Source: Conus ventricosus (Eukaryota; Mollusca; Gastropoda; Neogastropoda; Conidae). Taken from it: DNA of 64,000 nt. The notes under the pieces were generated by a model that made no database searches, was not told the DNA's origin, and saw only the letters and a program-made list of their open reading frames with translations. The stretch spans positions 49,718,806 to 49,782,805 of the forward strand of contig CM031604.1 in the NCBI GenBank assembly GCA_018398815.1. Reading direction: 5' to 3'. This document shows, one piece after another, positions 26,101 to 38,800 of the stretch (its first letter is position 1; every line of letters begins with the position of its first letter). A program made the translations under genes and the position numbers.

Positions 26101-29100
26101 ATTAAAAAACAAACAATGGCAGTTGGCAGTGGTGGAGAGAGAGAAAGCACACTACATATTGGAAGTGGCCAGAAGGACTTTGGAAGAAAAACGTGTCTTA
26201 GTCACTCTATCACCAAACTGCCCTCTACTTCTTCCCCCTCCTCCTCTATCCCCTCCCCCCCAAGAAAAAAACGGGGAGAGGGGAGGGGGAGGGGGAGGAG
26301 CTGATGATCAAAAAGTTCCAAGACAAAGTCAAGCATTCCACTGACGAATGCGCTATGCAGGGGACACACACGAATGATGCACTGCCCCTTGCTTCCATTT
26401 GATCCAACTGAAAACATAACTGTTCCTGAATATGCATTCACAAAGCTGTCAGTCTTGCTATCTTTTTATTTAACCATCTTTCCTTCCTCTTGAAGTCTCA
26501 TCTGCTGTGTGTCCAACTCTCTTCCAGGATTTGCCCCCCCCCCTTTTTTTTTTTTTCTTCAAATGATGATCAGTGTGAGCAAGTATGAAGAAGATACTAA
26601 GAAAATCACTTTTGGTCCAAAAATATATAGTAAGGCTCTACCCAATGCCTACTTTCAAAATGTGTCCTATGTCATCCTGGCTTGAGAGACACAGGCACCA
26701 GTAGTGTCGGTTCCTGAGTTCCATTAGATATTTCCTACAAATGGCACAACAGCCATGTGGTCAGTGCAACAGATTTAAAGTGGAAGATCTTGGGTTTTAA
26801 CCTGTGCAGCCTCACTGGTGAATAGTGCATATCATTTTCTGATTTCCCTGATCAGCATAATAATGTACAGACCTGTGAATGTCTGAACTACACCACCATT
26901 TCCTAGATAACTTGACAAAAAGTACTAAGGAGTACACTAACACAGAGGTCAACAGAAATTTGTTACATTAAACAATAATCAACAATTAAACAAGGTCTCA
27001 AGAAAAGTACCAGAAATGCAACCAAAAAATGTGTAAATAAGAGAAAGTCAACAGGACAAGATCACAGTATACGCACACCCGATTCATATCTCAACAGCAA
27101 CATCCGTAATGATACAAAGTAAGTTTGTTTGTTTTTTTAAGCCCAAGTAACATTCAAATCGTGACCTTTACTTCTATTCATAGCAAAATGTGAAAATGAT
27201 CACTAGAAGTACTGGTCATGGAATCTTTGCAATCACACTCAACAACTTAATCATATGACTGTAACACGCTCAACTTCAGGTCTGGTTGTAACAATGGGGT
27301 CAATTGTAGGATCAATGTAATTTCACAGGTATCTTCAGCATTCAGATATCAGTTCTGAATTGTTAAACGGCAGATCAAATGGTGGTGTGATGTTCAAGGA
27401 AACTGCATTGTTCTTCAGTGACGAATCCCTCTGTTTCTAATGTCTACATTTTCTCCATTACTTTCCATGAACATCTTGCTAGGGCAGTTAATCATTAGAT
27501 GGAAGGATTTATTAAGATTTTGCCAGCTTTGGGAATCTGCCTTGTGACATGGAGAGATGAACTCTGTTGTCTAAATATCACACACTTTAAGAACAGTCTG
27601 AAGGGAGTCTGGGAAGACATTTCAGATGATTGATTCCTGTCTGTGCCACCTTAAGAATCAGCATCAAGAGTAATCAAGTCCGTTCGCTATTTGTCAACTA
27701 CTCTGCATTTAATGCCACCAGGAAAACTTGTATGGGTGTCTGATACTCTTGTTCTGCATCCACAGTATCCAGCTGTTAGACACAACTGCTTCACATGTTG
27801 TACACTTAGAACTAGAGCGCCTTTTTTCACTACTTCCGATGATGCCCAAACTGAAAAATCTAGAATTCCTGCTGTTAAAAAAGTGAAACTTTAAAGGATA
27901 ACCTTCAACCAAAATCAAACTTCCGTAGTCACATTCAGAATGTGAGAACATCCTACTGAAGTTCTTTGAATATCCTCTGTACAGCAGTTCAAAGGGACCG
28001 AGATGCTGCCTGTACACACCCCTTCATCTACACAGAGCCCTGATCTGTTCAACACTAGATTATGCTGTATGGTTTATGGATCTGCAAGAGGATTCTACCT
28101 GAAAGTGCGTGGTCCTGTTCACGACCATTGGCTCCATCTCTACCCGGGGTGTTCTCAATGACCGTTCTGTACAGTCTCTACAAAGGTGTAAATCCCTCCA
28201 ATACAAAGAACAGACTTGAAGTCACACTGAACTACTACTACCTAAGCTGAACTCCAAAACAGAAAAACCTACCTACACCTGTGTTTAACATCCCAAAACA
28301 TACTCCTGACTTTGATTAAAACCATCATTCCACTCCACTGGAACTAAAAATTTTGCTTGATGTAACTAAAAGTTCTTGTTATTCAATGACCACAGAATTA
28401 TAACTGGGAAAAAGACGACATCTGGTTAAAAATGCAAATATTCCTTCATAAATCAGGTTCTTGTGATTGTGTTATCAAGACCAGTTTTACATGTATTCTA
28501 CTGAGCAAGTAAAAGCCGGGTTTAGAACCAGCTGTGGATGGCAACCATAAGCCAAAAAAGACTGAAGAAATGACTCCTGTCTTCTTTCAGCTGGCAGAGG
28601 TATGTGAACGGAAGAAAACTGACTAACCTCCACAGTTACCATGTTCACTGTGCTGTTGGCCAATCCAGGATCAAGACTCACACCTGCAATAACACACCTG
28701 TGAGTTCAGTCAGTCTGTGAGACCAGCTACTTCAGGTCAACCTTCATATCAAGTAATTTGACCAAAGGTGATAACCATTTCATTTGCAGTGGGAAAAGAG
28801 TTTTATCGAACGCTATGCAAAATTATCACCTAAACACCAATGCTAGCAAACACAGAGACTCACAATATTCATGTGATGGTTATAACTGGAAAACAATACT
28901 CATGTTCATGATTGTCTATTTTGATACTCAAATTTAGACAAACAGAAAATGTATTCTTCTTCTTCATAAAAAATATAGACGGATATAACAGTGTGCAGTT
29001 TCTGTATGGTTGGCAAAGGTCTACCGATAAAAGTTGTCGATCCCTTTAAAACAGTTTGAGATTTTTGGAATAAATCTGGTGGATACGTCATGAACAAGAA

Positions 29101-32100
29101 CAGAGAAACCCTTGTCCCTTTTTCTTGAAAAACCTGCTACAGTGCAAGCTATACTCTAATGTTTAGAGGAAAAGACCCCTGGATAGGGCTGCGAGTATCC
29201 TAGAGGTCAGATTTCATTTTCTTTGTGAAAAGCATGCATTCTGAAAGCTGTGGAGATTTCCTTCATTCTTTTTTACCACGACATTCCGTGATCTCTTCCG
29301 GCGCAGTTCCCTGCATGGTGGCGATGTGAGAGGTCAGTGTCAGGCGGCGCAGCAAACCTTCCAGCCATATGGGTGAGGCGGGTCTAGCCTGTGTCGCCGG
29401 AGGATGACTCCTGGAGATGTGGGGCAATCGCCGCTGGAGGGCTGCCTGATCAGAATTACCACGGTGGGATACCATGCTTTCAAGCCAGACATGGGGGCAC
29501 CCCTGGTGGGGTTGGGCTGAAAAATTGCCTTCTCTGACGTAGTCTGTGTAGACCATAGAATAGAAGGGACTTGTGCAGCACTCCAGCGACTTCCGTCCTG
29601 CTCCCTGAGGCGGTCTCATGCTGCACAGGACCATCGCCATTCGAGCATGAAGAAGGCCGCCTGGTGGCCCTGAAGACGGGCCTTTTGAGGGGGAAACAGG
29701 TAAAGTAAAGCCGACATTCATCATTGCCCAACCAACAACAGAATGTGAACCCAAGTTCGAAAGGAACCAGAGCTGAAAGAGTGACGGATGAAGGCCCCCA
29801 CACAGAACCAGGCCCACTATTGCCAACGACAATAACTGCCACATCCTGTCCTTATGGGCCTCCGGCCAATAGGACATTAATATCCCACTGACCAACCCAT
29901 GATCCCTTCCTTGATGACCAGTGTGCCAGGTTCAATATGGTAATGCATCTGGGTTGTCCACAGCATGGGATTCTCTTGCATTTGTTGTGAAATCAGACTG
30001 TCAGCACCCAAGAAAAGGGTAGCACCAATTTAGCACTACCGACTGAGACTGTACGTTTAGGTGCTTCAGGATAAATGACTCTTAACATAGAGATTTGAGT
30101 TGATGAAAATTCTAGAAATTCACATCTGTTATAAATTATGTTGGCTATGTACACATTTCCACACATGTAAAATTCTTTGTTATTTTTACTTTTCCCCAAT
30201 GAATAGTCAAGATTGTACTTCTTGTGGCTTTCCTGCTTCTGAAACTTTATACAGTTCTGCTTTCCTTGTCTGAATCCAAGTTCTATTCTTCACAAATGAC
30301 ATAATTATACATTTCCAGATAAGATTGTAGGATTGGCAAGGAAACACCATCACCACCAGCCTACCCCTCCCTCCCTCCCTCCAGCTTCCCCTCCCACCAT
30401 CTAGGTCTTTTCTCGTCATTTACCACAAAAGAGTAGGTTCACACTTTAAGTGTACTTTTCCACCTTGTGGTTTTGTTCACACAAATCATGCACCAGTGTT
30501 ATTACAAAGTCAGTAATTGGCGCATGTAGTTCTTAAGCCTAAACTGCCACATTTTATGTGAATACAGAGTGTAGGCTAATGGGATTAACGACCTTTTTCA
30601 CTTTGTCTAGTTAGATTCTGATCTATCTGAGATTTTATTGGTGGTGTTGGTAAACTGTTTCATGTTAAATGGTTTTGAATCATGGGTAGTATTCCATGTC
30701 AAACTTTGGGTTGACTAGATTTGTAACTGACACTGAATGAATGCAATTACTGTGTGTTATTTCTTATGACTTTTAGAAACTGCTTGAACCTAAACAGCAT
30801 GACCAACGCACTAATAATGTTTTGACGCCGAGAGCTCCTTTTACAGAACTCAGAAAAGGTGGCACAAGCTGGGAACAAATCGCTGAAAGCAACCAACTGG
30901 CTCAGAGAATTAACATGGAGGCTATTCTCAAGGTAAATCTACACTCAGATGGGCTTGCATCAGCCATCCAGTACTATTTCAAACTCATGCATCTTTCCCT
31001 CTCTTCAAATACTTTTCTCTCACGTACGCAGAAGAATTTCACCTCTCACTTATAACCAGTCTTTGTGTTGGCTAGAGTGGTCTGGTCATGATATAATGCA
31101 ACAACAGGGTAAAGTAACTGACTGCAACAACAGGGTAAAGTAACTGACTGCAACAACAGGGTAAAGTAACTGACTGCAACAACAGGGTAAAGTAACCGAC
31201 TGCAACAACAGGGTAAAGTAACTGACTGCAACAACAGGGTAAAGTAACTGACTGCAACAACAGGGTACAGTAACTGACTGGCTGGTCTGCCTTTGCGATG
31301 AGAATGAAAGACTGTGTAGGCCTAGTCACACTACCAGCGCCCGTCTTAACTCTCTCTCTCTCTCACTCTGTCTTTCTGGTGTGCTCCTATATCACTTTGC
31401 GCCTATTTATCACTAGTTGTTTTGTGTTAGGTGGAGCAGAGTTTCAAAGCACATAAGAGTGTTACTTGTGAATTACAAAAATGTTCAGTTGAGTAATACT
31501 ACACCCATTCTGTCACACGAAGCTTCTACTTTGCAGTCAAAATATGGCTTCTGGTGGTTGCCAATGGACAGCAATTTCTCCTGGCTATTGTTGGTGTTGC
31601 AGTTACACGGTATGCATCTCCACAGTTGTTTGCCAGTAATCAGTATGGTAGATCAGCGTTGTTATCAATGAAGATTGTAACTCCATAAATAGAGTTTCTC
31701 ATTGTGCATCATGCTGGAAGTGAAATTCTTTGGAAGATGCAGAGGATGATATTTGTCTGTGTACAATAAATGTGTTGATAAACAAGAGAACCTTCAGTTC
31801 AGATAGGTGGTCATGTACATGGTATCCTTGTGTTTAATATGTTGCACACACATGTGGAATCTCTTGTTAGGAATGTGACCGACACCAGTTATCAGTATCC
31901 AGGACCCTTGCCTCAGAAGTATCATGTGACAAGGTTCTTGTTACAATAGCTGTCGATTTTATCAGAAACATATGTAATGCTAAGATTCATGTGTAACTGA
32001 ATTTTGGTTCGATGACTCTGTTGGTATGTTTCTGCTATTTTGAAGTTGGACTTGTTACAGTGATAGCGTCTGATATACCATTGTACTGACCTGAACCTGT

Positions 32101-35100
32101 TCATGTGCTCCATGCTTGTTAGATTTTAATAAAAGCTCCTTTCACCTGACCCTGCTGAGGTACAGCGAGAGAAGAACTGTCCTCTGTGTACCAACACCTT
32201 ACACGCAATGTCATCATTGTCAACCACCCTACACACATATCATTGTCAACCACCCTTTCACACAATAATGAGAACAAGCTACAATTTTCTTTATCCACTT
32301 TCCTCCCCCTGAACAAAAGCTTTGCCACATGATGTATTGATTAGCTTCAAGTTTCATCAATGGGGCATCATTGAAGAGCATTGACTTTGACAAAGTAACA
32401 GCCCTGCTATGACTCCACATGATGTATTGATTAGCTTCAAGTTTCATCAATGGGGCATCATTGAAGGGCATTGACTGACAAAGTAACAGCCCTGCTATGG
32501 CCCCAGATGATGTATTGATTAGCTTCAAGTTTCATCAATGGGGCATCATTGAAAGGCATTGACTCTGATAAAGTAACAGCCCTGCTATGGCTCCACATGT
32601 ATTGATTAGCTTCAAGTTTCATCAATGGGGCATCATTGAAGGGCATTGACTTTGACAAAATAACAGCCCTGCTATGACTCCACACGATGTACCGATTAGC
32701 TTCAAGTTTCATCAATGGGGCATCATTGAAGGGCATTGACTCTGACAAAGTAACAGCCCTGCTATGGCTCCTTGTGGTCGGCTGGGCTATAAACAGGACT
32801 AGGTGTCGCTGAATGCGGACTACTCCATGAACGTTATACCAACATCAAGCCATGATCACTTAAATTCACTTAAAGTATCAATTACCTGGCACTGCGGTTA
32901 GCATTGCCGATTCCTGACTGAGAGGTCATGGGTCCAATCATTTGTGCGATTTTTCTGCCCCCAACCAGCTCCTACCCAGAGTTCAGTCCCACTGCATTTG
33001 CAGCATCAGCAATTCTGGGGAAGCGATCAGCGTCAGGTCACCATGAGACAACCCACCAGAGGAGGTGCTACGCTGCTGCTATTCAGTTCAGGAAGAGTGG
33101 AACCATACAGTTGAGCTTCATCCCTTTATTGGATTTGTCTCTGATGGTGTTGCTCAAATTTCCTGACTAACACTGCAGTGCCAATAATTCTTGGGCCTCG
33201 TTGATGCCAAGATGTGTTATGAAGGTTGAGTAGAATACAGCCCTCTCACACTGTCTCAGACTGGAAAGAAACTCCTTAGCATCATCTTCATCCTCCTCAT
33301 AGATCAGCATAAAAAGAAGTCTCAACTTTGGTGTCCCTTCATGATGGTGTCCCTTCATGATGGTGTCCCTTCATGATGGTGTCCCTTCATGACGTCCACT
33401 TTGATTTCCTTTCCTTCCCTCTGCCCCAGGTGAATCCATGTCAAGGTCGCCAGTAACTGCAAGGTCATGGAGTTTGTCGCTGGATGGACACAGTGGCGCC
33501 TTCCAGAGGCAGACGCTCACTCCTGCTGGCCCCATCACTAAGCAACCACTGTAGTCAGCGGGGCCTAGCAGCTGGTGTACAGCGTATTTTGGATCAGAAC
33601 AGGCACCACAGAACATTACCAAAGTGACTAAGTAGCAGCCCAGCGTCTCCTCTGGTGGGCTGTCTCATGATGATTTGACACTGATTGCTCCCCTGAATTG
33701 CTGGTGCTGCAGCTGCAGTGGCACAAGCCAGGGTGTGGCTGTGCACAGTGACCAGAATGTGCAGCATGGAAGTGATGCCACTGAAAAGGCACAAAAGCTG
33801 AGACCCCCCCCCTCCCCCTCCAAAAAAAAATCAGTTTGTTTCTATTCAACATTAAATAACTCATCACCCCATAGCCACATGTCCCCCATTTCCCCCTAAG
33901 CATTAATCTCTTGTATCAATCTGCCCATGGCAATCTACCTTTTGGGAAGGCTGAGCGTTAACATGCTAGATTCTGAGCCGTTATCAACGTAAATGATCAC
34001 AAAATCAATACGAGCTAAAAAGCAGGATGCAGTTTGCTCATTTTCGTTTTTACTATAACTAGAAATAAAAAGCCCATTGTAATACCAACCAGGTGATATG
34101 TGTGTGGCAACACCAGTGTAACCTGTCTCCTCCTTCAGTTCACGCATCGCACAGTCTTGCGGATTCTCTCCCTTGTCAATCAGACCTACAACAGTTCACG
34201 CACAAAAACCCATTGTGATACAGCAGATAGCATCATGGACTGCGATTGGAATGCACGAGTTGTACAAGCAAAAAAAAAATGGGTAGGAGGTTGGGGGGAT
34301 GGTGAATTTTTAACATCCTACTGGGCTAAGTTTCCAAGCTCATTGTATACTGTAGACTTTTTATAAAACAAGTCACACTAAAATCAGCCACTTGGCCAGG
34401 ATATATTATGAAAGGAAGCGTAGAGTACAGCCCTGTCATGCAGTCTCAGACCGAAATGGAAATCTGTAGCATCATCTTTATCATCCTCATTCTGATCGAT
34501 CAGCATACAAAAACAATTATTAAAAAAAAAATATAAAAAAATCAGCCACTTGTGTTTAACTTTCCCTTTATTTCAGAACTGGAGCTATCTGCTTCATACA
34601 ACTTATTATGATGTTGTTATTGGCAGGCTCCAATTTTGTAGGTATATCCAAACAACAACGCAACAACAAAAACTCTTGTGGTTAATCTTTGAATCCATTA
34701 TGTAAACTGAATTCAACAGCAACGACTTTTGTTGTTTGTTTTTGTCGGAACATCAAATTGATAAGCTGTTAGAAAACCCAAGTTGGTTTTAACAGACCTT
34801 TTAGGCCTTGAAAAGAATACCTCAGTTTCTCCAAACTTTCCCAAGCCTTCAATGAACCGTAAAATCCCTGGAAATGTCAGGTATTAAAAGTCTATTAGCA
34901 CCACTATAATACCATGGAATTTATTTCACTACAGCTGGTTCCTACCTACACTCTGCTGAATGCCAGCCCGAGATTGCTGCTAAAAATTTCTGGATCAGTG
35001 TTTGTATCTGGCCAAGTACAACCCTGTCATGGTGTCTGGGATCAACATGGAATCTAACAACATTGTCATCATGATTATCTTCATCAATCAGGCTGAGTAC

Positions 35101-36052
35101 AACCCTGTCACGTATTTGGGATCAACATGGAATTTCACAACATTGTCACTATCTTCAACAATCAGGCTGAGTACAACCTTGTCATGTTGTCTGGGATCAA
35201 CATGGAATTTCACAACATTGTCACTATCTTCAACAATCAGGCTGAGTACAAACCTGTCATGTTGTCTAGGATCAACATGGAATTTCACAACATTGTCACT
35301 ATGATTATCTTCATCAATCAGCATAAAAATACGGGAAAAACAAACTTAAACTGCACGGACTTCCATGCCATGTTTTCATGGTGACCTCAGGTCAATTTAC
35401 ATGCCAATGGTTGTGTTACGTCATCTTCAGTGTCAACAGATTCATGGGGACCATTTGTAATGGGATAATCTCCATCTCAGAAGGGGGCACTCACTCTTTT
35501 TGTCCATGGTCAACCAATGAAGTACTACCATCAGCAAGGGCTAAGTCATATCCTGCATGTGTTAAATGGGAACAAGCTCGACTATGCACCATTGAAGGGA
35601 TTCCACAGTACTGCAGTGTCTGCTGTGGTGGGTGGCTTTATAAAGACCTGACATTTACAGCTACTTCAAGAAAACTAGCTCTGAAAATGCAACCGGATAG
35701 CCTTGGATACTGCAGTGAATGAGCAGTTAAATGAATGACATAGGACCAAGACTTCAATGAGGGCCTGTGAATGATCGTGATACTATAAACCATAGTCTGT
35801 TATTTCTGATTCATATTGTGCATGTCCAGAAAAAACTATCATTGCTTTATGCTGTATTATGTTGTTCTGTAATTCATTAGCTCTTCGATTCCTTTGAACA
35901 CCTAAACTTAAACCACTCCTTGTCACAGAAAACATAAATCCCAACATGAAATCCAGCCTGCCACAGTAAAATACTCCCTATTTCTCTGGATATAACTGGT
36001 GTCCATTTGTGTGCTGCGCATGCACATACACATGTATATGCATGTATGTTTC

Positions 36053-36101
<49 letters not shown>

Positions 36102-36252
36102 GTGTGTGTGTGTGCATGTACATTTCACTGTGTGTGTGTGTGCGTGTATGCACACATGTATATGCATGTATGTCTCTGCGTGCTGCGTGCGCATATGTGT
36201 GTGTCTCTGTCTGTGTGTCTGTGTATGTCTGCCTCTGTGTGTGTGTGTGTGT

Positions 36253-36298
<46 letters not shown>

Positions 36299-38761
36299 CT
36301 GTCTCTGTCTGTCTGTCTGTCTCTCTCTCTGTCTGTCTCTCTGCGTGCGTGCGCACTCGGATACGCATGCATATGCGAGCATTTATTCCCACTTACCAAC
36401 AAATCTAGCAGAATGCTTGCATTCCAAGAGCTACACAAATATATATTAATCAGCGAATATTATGCTAATTAAAAAAACAAACTATGAAGACATGTAGATA
36501 CAACTATAATGACAGAGGGAACTTTATAAACTTGCCTGCAGGGAACTCCAAAGAATAGCCTTTCAGAGGAGGCCGGTACTGGTTTACAAGGATCACAGAA
36601 TCAGCCTTGTGCTTCCGTTTCAGGATGGGAATGATGACGACAGCTGTCATGCAAATATCAAACAACCATTAAGCCTTGCATAAATTACCATAATTTTTGG
36701 CTTACAAGCTAACTTCAACCCAGTGGTGTACCCAATATTTTCAAAACAATGAAATCTACTGTCCATAATCAAGGTGCTCTGAATGTAGGGTGCAAAAAGT
36801 CTTGAACAAACCAAAGTGTCAGGCAAGGCTACTCATATTAGATAGTACTAAAAGGACACTGACTAAATTCATAACTGTGTCAAAAATATACACACACAAA
36901 GATCACTTAAAACTGCAAAGGAGAATAAAGGTAAAAATATGACATCCCCCCCCCCCCCCTTCCAAATTCTACCTCCCAAAAACAAGCCCTCAGACTAGAG
37001 TATGCATATTGTGGCGTGACATATGGCAGCCACACCATCCTCTACAGTCCTACCTCTTCACTCTCCCTCTTCCCCCTCTTGCTTCCTTTGTCTTACACAC
37101 GGCAATTAGGATTATCAGTCTATGTCACTTTTCAGTCTCTACCCTCACCCTCCAACTCTCGTCACACAAAATTGATTTTTATCCTATGACACTCTCAATA
37201 CAAATCAAAGGGTTGCACATGCTATGCGCCTACCAGACTGCAACATGCAGAGACAACGAAACACAAATGTTTAAAACTGAAGCATGCTGTGCTCTATGTT
37301 GTAGACTGGTGTGTACACTGAACAACTGATCTTTACAGCTGTCGACACTGACACTTGGCATGACTGTAGGTCATAATCTGGCCTGTATAGTGAGGTCCTA
37401 AAATTTATTTTGCCATTCATAGAACCCTTCATATTAGGCATCTTGGCGAGAATCTAAGAAAAAAAAATGTTGCTGTACAGTCTTAAATGTATAATTATAA
37501 AAACTCTTGTCCTGAAAGATACTTTTTAATTCAGTCTTCAGCAAGAGCAAATAAAGATAAAGATACAACAACGCAAGTAAACAGGGCTGAAATTTAACAG
37601 TCACAAACTCATCAATAACTAAAAGATAATCATAATCAGGCTCATTCAATTTATGATTCTGGTGGTGCAGGTGCCAATCTTCCTAAAACAGTAGAGATTC
37701 AGTACATGAGTTATTCCGACAAATAAAACAGTATAGAATAGCTTTAAGCACCATCCTGTATGAGTAATCATGCAAGACTTGCTTGCCTCTGGTTTCCACT
37801 GAAAGTGATTTTTAATCAAAGCGGTCAGGCTACCGTAAAACTGTCAGACTGTGTCAGCTTCCTAGGTTAGCAGCCAGATGGCTCCTGGTCTGACTGGCTA
37901 AATGTCAGCCCTGTGTAGAGATAACGTCCTTTATTGTAACTGCTTTACATTCATGTCGCAGAAGCAAGAGTGCAGACTTCAGCACTGGATGCACTAACTA
38001 TGGGCAAAAGTGAAGGGGAAGGCTATTTCACCTTGGGAAGAAAAGAATAAAGTTAGAAACACCAATATAGTCATAACGGACACTGAAATATATTTCAGAT
38101 TTTGTCAGAAATTTCATCAATTAAAATTATTTTAAAAAACCAGGAGGAAAGGAGACTGAAGTGGTTAACATATACCACAGGACTCTTCCAACATGGCTAG
38201 ACCAATTCTGGCCTATCATGAGAAACAACTCTTTCTAAACTGTGAAAAAAAAATTGTAAACTAAGGAATAGCTGTAATTAAATTCTGCTCCTTCCCTCAC
38301 TTTACCAGGCTTCCATTTAGTAAAGTTTCAAAATGGAGCGACTGACGGCGGCGAACGAAGCAAAATTTAGAAATAGAGTTTGTTATTTACCGCCAATGAC
38401 ATTGACAAACAAAGCACATGACAAGACACGATGCATTTCAACCACTTGGGTCTTCTTCAGGCGAAAAAATAAATCACATTTAACATTTGGCACAGTACAA
38501 ACAAAGAACGAAAAATGACTCATCTGTTGTTGTCCATGTGGTGGGGAGAATAGCCGGTAGGCGGAAATGACATGGTGGATTATGGGAGAGGAAAAGGAGG
38601 GGGGGGGGGGGGGTGCGCGTAGGGGGAGGGGTGTGTGTGTGCGATACGATAGGGTTGTGTGTCTAGTTTATTGGGGTGGTGTGATATCTCTGTGACAGTT
38701 GTGGTAATGGTGGATTGATAATAATGGTAAGGGGGAAAAGGGGGGTGGGGGGAGGGAAACT

Positions 38762-38800
<39 letters not shown>

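Noticed and set aside
30822..31055. Single 77-codon gene with a non-ATG start at 30,822
   Set aside because: Better explained as a spliced exon entered at 30,777; the through-reading frame exists only because the 99-nt intron is frame-neutral.
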